DNA of 64,000 nt from Clavelina lepadiformis (GCF_947623445.1 NC_135244.1:16554860-16618859), one strand, 5' to 3'. Positions 35,191-46,456 are shown, counted from the first letter of the stretch. Translations and numbers: made by a program. Notes: generated by a model not told the origin, from the sequence alone.

Positions 35191-36599
35191 CCATAGAGCA
35201 GTGGTGGGAAAACTGCGGTCCGCCAGATGTTTTTTGTGGCTCTTCTAGTCGAATCGTAAAATTCCAAAAAAGATTGTAAAGGCTACCAAGAGTACCGTTT
35301 ATGAACGTTTCTCTCTTTTTCTTTTCTTTATTTAGGCCAGCATTTCGTTTATGACGTAACACTAGACATAGCCTATAATCCGAAGAGTTAGTTAAGAGCA
35401 AGTCAACGCAATTTCATTGCTAATTGAATTAAATTTTCAGAGATAAGCAAATCAAACAAAAGACTGATATTGATAAATATTGTGCTTGTTATTTTATTAT
35501 TACCGCTATTATTATTGTGTTAATTATTACCGTTTTGTTATATTACAATTCTGTTATTGTTGCTGAACTTGCAATATTTACCGTTTTTGTATTGAAACAA
35601 TTTTGAGGCTCTCTAGTACTTGTATTTTCTGCAAATGACTCTTCCATTGAATACATTTGCCCACCCCTGCTATAGAGCAACAGATAGTAGAGATAATAGA
35701 GCAATAGATAGATAATAACATACAATAGTCTCTAGTGCAGGGGTGCACAACTAATCAAGTTAATTTTATTGCATCACAATTTATTTCTAAGATTAGAATT
35801 TTGGTGTGAGGGTTTTAATTAGAAATTAGCAGTAAACAATCTAGTGGCCCGCGCAATCATTCGTAAATCGTATGTGGCCCTTTGGCCAAAAAGGTTGGAC
35901 ACCCCTGGCTTAAATGTTATCGTACAAAGAAGAATCAATATAATCAGTTTATACAATTGTCATTCTTGTGAAAAGTACTGTTGAATCTCAATTGGAAGAA
36001 GCTCAGTGTCAAGTTAGACAACTTTGTTGTCACCTTCACAAGACAATAATTCGTTAAGGTGAACAATTAACTCCAAGGTTGAAATAGCAGACAACGACCT
36101 TATGAGATTCATATATCATCGAGCGCAATAAACAATTCAACTGACAAACATTGTATTGAAGTGGTTCAACCTTACAGGTTAAGGTACAATATACAACCAT
36201 TTCATTACACGTCCAATACTTTTGCTTAGGATAACGTATTTTGTTAGGTTTTTACAAACAGCGGCCAAAAGTTCTACTTTTAATTCAGTCAACCAGATTT
36301 GAAATAGGGACTGCCCCCTGGGAAAGTAATAGTTTTGCGCACACAGGTCACAGATGTTGATGTTGCCACTTGATGGAAGCACGTTATTGTATGAATCTTG
36401 TTTTAGGTCAAAATTGAGCATTAATGTTAGTGGTTGCTTACCGTACCTTTAATGAACGTATATTAAGTAGAAGGAAATCTTTGTATGTTAATTTTAACAT
36501 ACCACTCAGGCTAGTAGGCCAAGCCCATAACCCATTATTTTCTAGGCTGCCAGCCTGCCACCCTGCCACCATGTCACTGGAAAATATTGTACGTTTGGA

Positions 36600-36810
36600 G
36601 CCATTTTAACAGTTTATGGTTAACCTAAGTTAAATGTTATAACATACGCCTAGTACCGCTAACCTAAACCTAACCTAAATTTACCTTCTAATCCAAATCT
36701 AATTCTAATAAAATCTTAAATAGCTAAAATCAATTTTTTACATGTACCCATTTTTCTAATCTAACCGCCTATCTTTAACAACAGGCTGCGTGAGTGCGTG
36801 ACCTGTCCAT
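36600..36810 (+). repeat. Dispersed repeat family 2, copy
   Basis: CTAACCTAAACCTAACCTAA, then ATAGCTAAAATCAATTTTTT, CCCATTTTTCTAATCTAACC and GGCTGCGTGAGTGCGTGACC. It resembles 17000-17245 and, inverted, 22430-22640. Confidence 0.55.
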
Positions 36811-38742
36811 TTTCGTTCATCGGTTATCTCAACTACTGGCTTCTATCATGACCTGTTTTTCCCAAGGTTTTTGGTATTAGTTGTTAGTGGTTCTAGATAG
36901 AACGACTGCTAGCAGCCTAGAAATGTCTTAAATACAAAATACCCGTTCAAGCCATGGAAAGTGAAGCAAACGCACACTCAAGACGAGAGTCAGACTAACG
37001 TGCATGCCAAACTTTTTACGGCAATTTAAAAGAAACAATGCAAGTTTATTTGTTTGGACAATAAAGTTTAATAAATAAACCAGGAATCGTGTATCCAGTG
37101 CACACCGTCACACCTAAAGTTGCGTATTTGCAGCAACGTCTTTTTATTCATAATTGCCATTTTTATCTAGTTACCACTCTGGTACAATCACAATTTCTAA
37201 GCAAAACTTGCCATACTTTCCAGTCTGGCCAATAAGTACTAGATAATGCAAAGTTAATATTTAGTCACCGTCTATTTTATGGGCTGGTGTATGTTGATTC
37301 TAATGTTTTATTTGTCCACTTATCTCTTTGAACAAGATGACCTCCACATTGATTGTTGTTAAAACAAATTATATAAATAGACTAGACGTGGACAGCAATA
37401 TGATTATAGTTTGTCCAGCACTAAAATACATATCAAACTACTTGCGATTACTGTATTAGTGAACAATTCTTCCCATTAGGATGCTATAAAATGTAAATAT
37501 CAAACAAAACGTGAAGAATTTATGAAATAAAATAAGTGGTTTCACAACATTATATGTCTTATTTTGTTAAATACAATCATGATGGGTCGAGATTTCATCT
37601 CTAAAAGTGAAGTTGGATCATGAGGTATAGAGGTTTGAGAACCACTTTTCAAGCTAGACATAAGGCCGTAAGTGTAGTAGAACCATAATAACTTAACTAA
37701 TAATGAAAACATATATATTTAGCCGTTTCTGTTCCACTAATTAAACTTTTGTCTTACCATGAAGAATTCACTTGGTCAGTTGTTTGTCATTGTGAAACAA
37801 AAGTACAAAATAAAGCTAATCTCAAGCACTGAGCAAGTTTATACAGTGCAAAAAGTAAAAAATTGATTGTGTTTTATATATATTGCTTGGATTTATTTAA
37901 AAGAAATCCAATAAACAATATAAATGTAGGAATTAATCTCCTTAGTTAAGAGGAAAAAGTAAAGAGTTATCGTGTGACGAGGCATGGTGAGGCCCATTTC
38001 AAAAAAGCATGTCATGATCTGTGGACGGTGGTTACCAATGTAACTGTTCTGCAGATGGCAAGCTGGTTAAATGCAGCTAGTATAATATTTTCCCATATTG
38101 TAGTTGGTAAAATAATTGTCCATTTTACTGGCCACTGCTTATGGAAATTGCAAAATGCTATGTGTAATTTTGTAGGCGGCTAGATGGCTAAATGACAATT
38201 CCTCTCGAATTTGAAAGCGCCAATTTTTAACATCAAATGATTATCTATTTTTTTGCAATCCTAAGTTGATCAAAAGCTTATCCTCTCAGACCCAAACTAA
38301 TACTTTCATGACCATTAAATCATCACAAAAATTGACTCTATTATCAGTCAAATAAATATAATCCAAATTTTTAATCATCTCAGTCTTAGTTAATTAATTA
38401 TTGTTTAAAACTAAGCTTGTCTCATTCATGTAAAACTACAGAAGTTCATTGTGATACTCGCTGAAGTTGACCAATAAACCATAGAGCCATCTGCTAGCAA
38501 CAGGCAAAAGTGAGCATTGTATACCAAAAGACAAATTAACTATCAGATTGGGATTGGTACACAGGTTGATGATATAGTTACTTTATGCAATTTTAGAAAA
38601 AACGGAATGCCCTAAACACATACTATTTTTATCGGTAAACACATTTCGCCTTGCAAAAAATATTAGGACATAAATTTGGCTAGTTGTCATAGCTTAACAC
38701 AAGAGGCAAGAACTTCAGTATTTCCAATTATTAAGTTATGAC

Positions 38743-39682
38743 TAGAGCGATTATTTTTTGACTTGTCAAAAAAAGTCAAATATTTGTCAAATTTACAGCG
38801 TTAGGTCAAAAATTGTCAAAATTGTTTACAAAGTCAAAATTTTTTACGAAGTCAAAATTGTTTACAAACTGCATTGTCGTGGTGTCGTAGAGGTTGCACC
38901 GTAGGTGAACTTGTCATTTTACATTGTACACCTTGTAGCCTACTTTATACTGTTGTAAATGGCCCATTGTCTACTTATTGTGAATCAGCTCTTGCTTCGG
39001 TTTTGCTTTAGATAGTTCAATAACTTCATGTATCTTTAGTTTAGACCAGCGGTTCCCAAACTGGGGTCCGTAAAGCAGTTTCAGAGGATCCGCAATGAGA
39101 ATTAGTCTTTAAAGCTTTAAAGCAGTTTCAGAGGGTGGATGTAGTACACGACATGAGAGTTGCGCAATCCAAAACCAAACCAAACATCGATGAGTTAACT
39201 GCAGCAAAACAAGTGCACCCATCCCAATAAAGGCTTACCGTATTTGTTAGTTTTTGCTTTTTCTTTCATTGATGTGGTTTTTGCATTTTTTCCTATAGCA
39301 TTCTTTGATTTTTATAGGGCCGCGAAATATCAAAATAATTGCAAAGGGTCCGCCAGGCAAAATTTTTAGAAAAGTTTGGGAACCGCTGGTTTAGACAAAT
39401 GTATTGAGCAGTTTTTGTTGTGTCTTAGTTGCAGTATTTTTGGCAGTGATTTGTATTTAGCTCATTTCTCTTTTCAGAATAGGCTAGGTCTGAGGTCACA
39501 ATTTTTCCCTTCTTTACTACAATAAATTTTAACTTTTAGTACAATAATGCGTAATTTAACTACTTGAGTTCTTCATATGTCAAAATTTGTCAAAAAAAAG
39601 TTTTTTAATGTCAAAATTTGTCAAAATTTTCAATTTTTAGGTCAAAAACTTTCATTTTTTAGGTCAAAAAATAATCGCCCTA
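38743..39682. mobile_element. hAT-type element with TAGGGCGATT ends
   Basis: The left end TAGAGCGATTATTTTTTGAC and right end (reverse complement TAGGGCGATTATTTTTTGAC) differ at one base and are flanked by a perfect 8-bp duplication gttatgac (38735-38742, 39683-39690). Subterminal runs of GTCAAAATT-type motifs occupy 38756-38870 and 39580-39672. Without the hAT at 39047 it is about 590 bp and non-coding. Confidence 0.9.
39047..39388. mobile_element. hAT MITE nested in the 38743 element
   Basis: The ends CAGCGGTTCCCAAACT and (reverse complement) CAGCGGTTCCCAAACT are identical over 16 bases. The 8-bp duplication gtttagac is perfect (39039-39046, 39389-39396). Internal GGGTCCG motifs occur near both ends. 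The exact ends suggest a recent insertion. Confidence 0.93.
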
Positions 39683-40010
39683 GTTATGACCAATTTGCAA
39701 CTAGTTAGATGTTTACTTTTTTTCGCAAAATAATAGTAAATATGTTTATAATTTTATTATTTTGTTCAACCTAGGTATGTGGGACTGTATAAATGCTTAC
39801 ATGAACTAGTTACCATATAAGCTGGACTGAAGATAAATTTATGTGTTAAAATGTATTATTGACGTTAAAATATAGTATTGCATTAAGATTAGGCTTTAAT
39901 TTTTTACAATATATATTGTGTGTAAACTGATAGTCGTTTGTTTCGTTAATTTTATACTTAAGGTTTAAATTTTCAAACTAGATAATTTTTTAAGAAATTG
40001 ATCTCTTACA

Positions 40011-41418
40011 ATGGTTGCATCTGCATTAATTCGAGCTTTCAACCAACTCCTTGCATCAGGAAAATATCAAGAACTACTTGCGTTACTTAAAGGCATTCGA
40101 AATGGAATTACGTGAGTTGTGACATGCATTAGATGGGGTACAACTTCAATTATACTTACATCTAAATTTGAATATGTGACAAAATAAATGTGCACACTTA
40201 TTTCCTAATGGCCAGAATTTGTTATTCTTAATTTGTATCAAAAACTTTGGTTAGTACCGCTGGCTACCGACATTCAAATGCAGTATTATACTAAACTGCA
40301 GATATCTATGTTTGAAATTGTCTCATGTGCATTAAATATTTCACCTTATAATTTGGTTTGTTAACAGTTATGGAGTGAAGATACGATTTCCTCATGCCCT
40401 CGTGATGACATTTCTTTTTAGGGAAGGAACGTGAGTGTATTTCTCTTTTCCTTCGACATTTGCGTAGTTTTACATTTTTGTTAAATATGCTGTTACAACA
40501 TGAAGCTTCTAATAATATATTTATAAAAAATATTGTTATGTAGGTTAAAAGAAAAAATAAAGATTATTCTCAAGGCTACCTTTCAACATGCTAGAAATTT
40601 GGCATGCTTTACTTTTTCATACAAATTTATCACCACTGTTTTGGCCAAACTGAACAACCAAAAAGCTAGTGTTCATGGCGGTCAGAAAAAACCTTGGCAA
40701 GTTATTGTTGCAGCCTCGATTGCAGGATACATGGTTTTTGGTGAAAATAACCCTATTAACACACAGGTATGACATGGTGATTGTATGACAGTAAACATGA
40801 TAAACACAAAAACTTGTTTAATTCTTTGTTTATTTATTATTCTATAAGGCTTGTGTTAAGTTGTGTTTATGTTACTGTGAAGTAAATCTGCGTTAGCAGA
40901 AATAAATGGCCGCAAGGTACTTTGCATATCCGCGTTGTGCAAATTCTTATTTTTCTTTATGTCAGTTGGTAAATTTTTGGTGGCTGATGGAATCCTTCTT
41001 TATAACTATAGGCTAACTTTTGTAATGTTTATTTTGTAACAAATACAGGTGCTGTTTATGTAATACACAGTATACAAAATAACTCGGTTAAAGGGAACCT
41101 AGAGTATCATATAATTTTCTTCCCTTAAATTATAAATAACAGATCAACATGTATTTGCTCTCACGTATCATTTTTGGATTGTGTCGGCTTGGTTCTGAAA
41201 GAGGATATCTTCCTTCATCTGACCCGGATGAAGGGGGCAGGAACTGGTTTTCTTTGTTTGCTGCTTCCGTTTGGGGAATTGTTTTGTACTTATTTGAATA
41301 TCATAGACATACCCTGCAGGGTTCATTACAATCATCTATGACTTATTTATATGACGATAGTGATATTTGGCACAACATTGTCGACTTCCTAATTTATAAC
41401 AGATTACCAGACGCATAA
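40011..41418 (+). CDS. PXMP4: Peroxisomal membrane protein 4
   Basis: Exons 40011-40111, 40368-40430, 40544-40766 and 41143-41418 join in frame for 220 residues (human protein 212). Diagnostic stretches: LLKGIRNGITYGVKIRFPHA, LVMTFLFREGTLKEKIK, VFGENNPINTQINMYLLSR, LFEYHRHTLQGSLQSSMTY and a C-terminal ISDFLVYN-like IVDFLIYN. It is a Tim17/Tim22/Pmp24-type integral protein of the peroxisomal membrane with unknown transport function. Several hydrophobic segments are visible. All introns are short GT..AG. The ATG at 40011 starts the conserved N-terminal helix and is the expected start. Confidence 0.96.
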
Positions 41419-43126
41419 ATAATATCTGCCTACATGCTACCAACTATATTCACCATTTAATAATGCAATTTTGACTATTTTATTATCTTATCTTTAAATT
41501 ATCTGAGATCACTCATTATATTTTGTTGCAATATGCATGTTTGGTTTTTAACAAACTAATCTATTGTTTTTATTTTTATTAACCACTACATTCAATTACT
41601 GTACTTCAAGCTTGACCTGTTATTAGTTTTTAACTTATCTGTTAATATTAGATTTAATATTATTTCCCCAAGAAGAAAGTTATTTCATGTTCATTCTGTC
41701 TACTTCTAGAAATTTTTATTAATTGTTTTATAAGTAGAATATACAGTAAGTATGGTGAACATTTGCCAAATATGGTTTGTCAACCCACACCATTTCGTGC
41801 TTTAATGTGACAATATTGATTTTTTGCAGTAGAAATTTTAAAAGTAAAATTATGATAGAAGTATTTTGTGTTACAGTATTTGATTATATGCGTAACTCTT
41901 TTCAACAATTACTTTTTTTGAACAATTAATGTGTCATTCTACTGATTATGATGTAGAAGTATATCATCATCATTTTTTCTGATATGAAAAGTTTTTATGT
42001 CTCCAATAGTTGGACTGATGTTTATCTACGATCATGAATTCAGGCAGTTCTGCCTGACTGCACATTTAAATGACTGACTCCATATCGGAAGATGATCGTT
42101 CGATAACCTTGAGATATAACAAGCTAAATATGAGGGGGCGATCAGTAATTGTTTCTAACCGCAAAGCTTTCTTATTCAGCCTTTAGCTCTTTCGATTACT
42201 AAGATATGGGATCGTGTATTATGCCGATACAGAAACAAAAGAAATGGGCTAATACGCAGTTGAATTTCTTTCTGGAGGGACGTCGAACATTGGATTTGTC
42301 AAATTGAACTCTTATGTTGACCTGGCATTTTATTTTAGCACGCTGAGAAAAAATATACTTTGTGTTATTAAACTCTGTTCAGGAGGCGTCAAACACCTAA
42401 AACTAAGATCTCTATGAATTTGTTGGACGTCCTACATAGGGCTTTAACTCTGTTCAGTGTTCAAGTGCTTAGCAATCACAAACTGACTCACAGAACGTTT
42501 AGAAATGAAGAGCCACGTAGCCGTGCCGCATTTCTATGTTTTGTTTCGTTTTGTTACGAAACCGACACAAAACATAGAAATGTACTATGAGTGAATCAAA
42601 GTAACATCTCCGTAAAAAGTAAATCAGTCACATGTTAGAGCTTAATCTTAGTATCGAGGAGAACCTGCTACGGTGTATTTTGTTCATGACTACTACAGGG
42701 TGGCACATTATTGCAAGTCGACACTACACCTCCATAACATTGGTCCAAGTCCAGAGGATACGACCACTGGTACAAGTAGGCTAATCGGTATTACATTTTT
42801 ACCGTTCATGAGTAGCATAAGTTTCAGGAACGTTTGGTAACGTAACGTATACGATGAAAGTTTTCAAATAATCGAGACCGGAACGCACACAAAATAGGCT
42901 AGTTGACATTAATAAATAATTACACGCTGCGTTGTAAGCTGGACTAACAGTTTATTTCGTACACTTTTTTTTGCAAAGTGTGTGGAAGACACTGTTTCCA
43001 TTGTCTTCTAAGTTGTGTCGTTATAACTAGGCCTATATTTCTGCTATTTACCGCGCTATTACATAACGTCATACTTGTCATAAGTTCATTCTCAGTTCAC
43101 AACATAAATGTAAACGAATCGAAGAA
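41419..43126. other. Intergenic, no gene seen
   Basis: AT-rich 3' flank of PXMP4. The only structure noted is a hairpin at 42529-42583, with arms CATTTCTATGTTTTGT and ACAAAACATAGAAATG around an imperfect loop. Confidence 0.5.
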
Positions 43127-43128
43127 TA

Positions 43129-43967
43129 CAGTGAGACCTCGTTAATCCGGACCACTTCGTTTCGTCAAAAAATGTCGGTTTAGCGGGGTTTCCGGATTAT
43201 CGGAAAGTAAAAAATCAATCAATCTTGCAAATGCAGTACCGTGTTAAAAATGCAGTATGCACCTTACTCCAATTCTAGGTACCGAGTTTCTGGCTGGACA
43301 GCAACTAAAATAAAATTATATTTTTTGTATGATCCGACCCAGTGTCGAACCCCAGAACCACCGTATTAAAGACGAATGGTCTAAGCCAGAAGTGACGAAC
43401 ATGCGGCCGCAAATCGGTTTGACAACCGCTCTTGCATGGCGAAGCATTCCGGCGGGACCAGCAGTCTTGAACTTTCTTTGACCTGTTTCAAATCTTTGCG
43501 CAATGCGATATCAAAAGCTGATAGCACGATTGAGTTGCAGCAGTATGTCTTCAATAGACTGCCGCTCTCAACCGATGTACTGTACGTATTTTTTTGCGAC
43601 CGCGGAAGCATTGTTTGTTACTGTTGATGAACAACGCAACGTTATTAGGAACAACGAACAGCGTTGATGAACAACGCAGACCGCAACGTTATTATGCGTA
43701 GATAATCGGCTATTGTTTCGTCAACTAACTACATACTGTATTAGGACAATCGTGAATCATTTTCGCTTAACTGTTAATAATCCGGTTAATCAGATTTTAT
43801 TGCTATTGATTTAGCACATTTGTTCCAAAACTTTTGTGTCGGAGTCGGACAGCGGGGTTTCCGGATTAAAGGGGTAAAATGCATAGGAAAAAATCCGTTC
43901 CCGGCAGTTTTGTGTCGGATAGCGGGGATTCCGGTTCATCGGGGTACGGATTAACGAGGTCTCACTG
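43129..43967. mobile_element. pogo/Tigger-like element, TA duplication
   Basis: The ends CAGTGAGACCTCGTTAATCC and (reverse complement) CAGTGAGACCTCGTTAATCC are identical over at least 20 bases and flanked by TA (43127-43128, 43968-43969). Subterminal GTCGGTTTAGCGGGG and GTCGGATAGCGGGG motifs are shared. CAGTG..CTCGTTAA ends are typical of pogo/Tigger. The interior (43436-43627, plus strand) has a short frame KSLRNAISKADSTIELQQYV that could be the worn C-terminal part of a transposase. Confidence 0.88.
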
Positions 43968-44673
43968 TAGTTGATTTACAATCAGTTCCGTAAACATGCT
44001 ATCTACGTTGCATTATGAACTCGCCGAATTCGAAATAAACCCTACGTGATTGACAACTTAATTGGTAAAAATGTTTATTTGCATGATTGACCTCGTATTA
44101 ACAGCAGTGTCTTTCTAAAAATAGACAATGTAGATTACTAGATTGACATTTATTTCCCTTCATTGAAAATTCTCTAGTAAGAATTATCCCCTGACCTCTG
44201 TACTCTATTCCCAAAACTCATAAATCTTTTAATGATTTTCTTGATCCCACCATACTCTTTTATTGCTTTTCTTTTCAAAAGTACGAAACAGGCGGTGCAC
44301 TAGGGTTGGATTATCCGGATAACGGTTAACCGATTAACCGCAGTTTTTTTTTCTATCTGATATCCGGATATAATTCTGCCGGTTAACCGGCTAAAAGAGT
44401 ATCGTTGCTAATGCGTTTTACACTTTTTAGTAAGTTTGAACATTCTTTGTTACGTAGAGGCTGACTCCCGCTGAGCGCAATTAAACCTTTGTTCACACTT
44501 CTATTGTCTTATACTTTCAACTACGGTACTCGTAAAATGCACGAGTGAAATTTACTATCACGTCACAAAGAAAGCATAATGAATGATTCTTTTAATAGAA
44601 GACTGCATTACAAACTAAACTTGTGCCGAAGTAAAATTCTCCCCATTCCAAAGGCATATATCTTACTCTAGGG

Positions 44674-45014
44674 CAGGCATGCACAACTCAAAACAGTACA
44701 CGGGCCGTTTTAGCGAAAAAATATTTTTCGCGGGCCGCGTGCTAACGTTGTTGTAACTAACGTGTAGCCTACTTTATATAATGTGACCGATTAACCGTTG
44801 AATAAGAGATATCGTTGAGAAGATGGTTACTGTCATTAAGAGACGGTTGCCTCTCGCACTACAGTATCTAGTTGTTTTTAACGCTTAGCGGCGGTAAAGC
44901 ATCGGATTCGTTGATTATGTAACTGTAACCGTGGAGAAAATGCCTGAATGAGCGAAATCACGGAATATCTCGCGGGCCGCATGCGGCCCGCGGGCCGTAT
45001 GTTGGGCATGCCTG
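44674..45014. mobile_element. hAT MITE nested in the 44301 element
   Basis: The ends CAGGCATGCACAAC and (reverse complement) CAGGCATGCCCAAC are inverted and flanked by the perfect 8-bp duplication ctctaggg (44666-44673, 45015-45022). GCGGGCCG motifs lie inside both ends. Confidence 0.93.
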
Positions 45015-45040
45015 CTCTAGGGTAAGAAAGGCATACTTTC

Positions 45041-45778
45041 AACCTGTGATAATATTATGAATTAATGTAATATAAGATTGTGTACGACATAGAATTCTCA
45101 TCTATCGAATCAGGGAAGCATAACACTGCGTGACGTAATCGATTGCTTCCGGGTTATTGTGCGTGCAGTACGAGTTATCACTTATCAGTCTCTTGTTATT
45201 ACGATCAACGCCGCAACATGTAGGTCTTTATGCTGTAGTTCAGGGGTCGGGAACCTATGGCTCGCGAGCCAGATATGGCTCTTTTGATGACGGCATCTGG
45301 CTCGCAGATAAATCTAAGCTGGCATTTCTTAGCACAATTGTTACGAATAAAACTTTTCTGTTATTTGTAGTTTTGTAATTTCTGTACCATGCAGCACCAG
45401 AAATCGTTGTCTAAAATTGTTGGTTTTGCTTAAAAATGCACACGCTAGTTGCATTAAGTGTTGAAAAATATTATATGGCTCTAACGGAAATAAAATTAAC
45501 AATATGTGGCTTTCATGGCTCTTTCGCCAAAAAGGTTCCCGACCCCTGCAGTGTAGTTGCTGTACCAATGTTTTATCTTGATGTATTCGTTCAAAGAAGC
45601 TTCAATATAATCAGAATATAAAGTTGTCGAGGTGTACAATTAATTCCAAGATTAAGAAAAGCGAAACAACGACCTTGAGACTCATTTACATCGAGGACAA
45701 TAAACTATTCAACAGACAAACTTTGTATTGAAGTGGTCGCCCTTACAGGTTAAGGAACGATAAACAACCTTTTCATTA
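45041..45778. repeat. Dispersed repeat family 3, second copy
   Basis: Colinear with the split copy at 31855-36205 (motifs listed there). Here too a hAT sits just after GTCTTTATGCTGT, but it is another element at a site about 20 bp away. Confidence 0.7.
45241..45548. mobile_element. hAT MITE, CAGGGGTCGGGAACC ends
   Basis: CAGGGGTCGGGAACC at the left matches the right end in reverse complement over 15 bases. TGGCTC motifs lie inside. Flanks read TGTAGTT before and, after an extra CA, GTGTAGTT, so the 8-bp duplication is imperfect or shifted. Confidence 0.88.
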
Positions 45779-45851
45779 CAAACCATTGGAATGAAAAAAA
45801 TTTCCCGTACTCTGGACCATTTTAATGGGCGGAAAGTAGACGAATGGGGTG

Positions 45852-45984
45852 TTTATAAGGAGGGCGTTGCAGAAGCAGTGAACATTAAATTTGCGTGATT
45901 GATTTGATTGAAGACTGCATTCTTCAATTGATGCATTGTGCTTTATAAGGAGGGCGTTGCAGAAGCAGTGAACATTAAATTTGC
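45852..45984. repeat. Direct duplication of a 43-bp segment
   Basis: TTTATAAGGAGGGCGTTGCA to CATTAAATTTGC occurs at 45852-45894 and again at 45941-45984, differing at most at one position. Confidence 0.9.
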
Positions 45985-46205
45985 ATGATTTTTCTCGTAT
46001 TCGCTCGTACTGCACGTGTACGTAGATCTACAATAAAACTGTGTAATGATTTTACAATCCATTTTTCATGCAAACCTCGTGAAATCGATTGTCTCACTTA
46101 GCAGTTATTATCCTGTTAACCGGTTAGATAAATTCCAAATATACGGATATATCCGTTATCCGGATAGTAAAAATTATTGATATCCGAACTAACCCTACGG
46201 TGCAC

Positions 46206-46456
46206 TGTATTTAAAACGTTCTTTATTTTTATGCAAAAACGGAATGTCTGTTGCGGCTTGTCCAGCCAAACCATAGTGACATAACACCAATGGGAAAACC
46301 ACTTGCGGAAAACTGCAAACACCAGCGAGCCGCAAAATCAATAGGGTCAATACAAATACGGTAAACAATGCATGGATAATGAACAATTATATGGATATTA
46401 CTATTCAGCTAGAAGAGCCACAAAATAAACATGTCGGCGAGCCACAATTTGCCCAC
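46206..46456. mobile_element. Older hAT remnant, right end
   Basis: GAGCCACAATTTGCCCACCTTTG, ending at 46456, reads in reverse complement as a hAT-like end (CAAAGGTGGGCAAATTGTGG). The matching left end may be CAGGCGGTGCAC at about 44289, in which case the TAGGGTT element inserted close to that end. No clean duplication is visible. Confidence 0.35.

Larger units (their letters stand above)
32317..35192. mobile_element. Foldback element FB2 with long minisatellite arms
   Basis: The termini GGTTCCAGGTCGATTCAACC and (reverse complement of the right) GGTGGTCGGACGATTCAACC are flanked by a perfect 9-bp duplication atagagcag (32308-32316, 35193-35201). The left arm is a tandem array to about 33090, the right arm an oppositely oriented array from about 34446. 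The core (33091-34445) begins TTGGCTTAGGTTATCACCAA, like the FB1 inner arm (TATGGCTTAGGTTATTACCA). It has no long open frame of its own. The termini match FB1, so both belong to one family. Confidence 0.88.
32314..35669. mobile_element. hAT MITE (hAT-B), split by a foldback element
   Basis: With FB2 removed, hAT-B runs from CAGTGGTGGGAAAACTGCGG to TTTGCCCACCCCTG and is flanked by a perfect 8-bp duplication ctatagag (32306-32313, 35670-35677). FB2 entered immediately after its first three bases, CAG. The body 35202-35669 carries the rest, about 470 bp in all. Confidence 0.88.
32118..35907. mobile_element. hAT element (hAT-A), host of nested insertions
   Basis: The ends CAGGGGTGTCCAACC are identical over 15 bases when the right end is reverse-complemented. 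The 8-bp duplication gcttaaat is perfect (32110-32117, 35908-35915). Its own sequence is only about 32118-32313 and 35678-35907, with GTGGCCCGCG motifs at both sides; the rest is hAT-B and FB2. A CAGGGGTGCACAAC near 35738 may be an extra hAT end. It is non-autonomous. Confidence 0.92.
31855..36205. repeat. Dispersed repeat family 3, copy split by hAT-A
   Basis: Flanks 31855-32117 and 35908-36205 together resemble 45041-45240 plus 45549-45778: TGTGATAATATTAT, ATCGAATCAG.GAAGC.TAACACT.CGT, GTCTTTATGCTGT, TCAATATAATCAG, GACAAAC.TTGTATTGAAGTGG and CTTACAGGTTAAGG are shared in order. The copy was opened by the hAT-A insertion. Confidence 0.75.
36206..40010. other. Intergenic region, transposons only
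   Basis: No gene supported. A family-2 dispersed repeat lies at 36600-36810 and a nested hAT pair at 38743-39682. 36810-38740 is AT-rich with short frames only. Confidence 0.5.
44301..46197. mobile_element. hAT-type element with TAGGGTT ends, host of two hATs
   Basis: The left end TAGGGTTGGATTATCCGGAT and right end (reverse complement TAGGGTTAGTTCGGATATC) are imperfect inverted repeats with a perfect 8-bp duplication cggtgcac (44293-44300, 46198-46205). ATCCGGAT and GTTAACCGG motifs recur near both ends. The element contains two later hAT insertions and a family-3 repeat segment. No transposase frame. Confidence 0.85.

Noticed and set aside
34385..35401. Two minus-strand frames of 274-338 codons with the same repeats
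   Set aside because: The same artefact from the oppositely oriented right arm of FB2. The near-identical peptide on the opposite strand reflects the inverted arrays, not gene duplication.
43381..43627. Overlapping plus and minus frames inside the pogo-like element
   Set aside because: Not annotated as genes. The plus frame may be a transposase relic, but the evidence is a short, weak similarity only.
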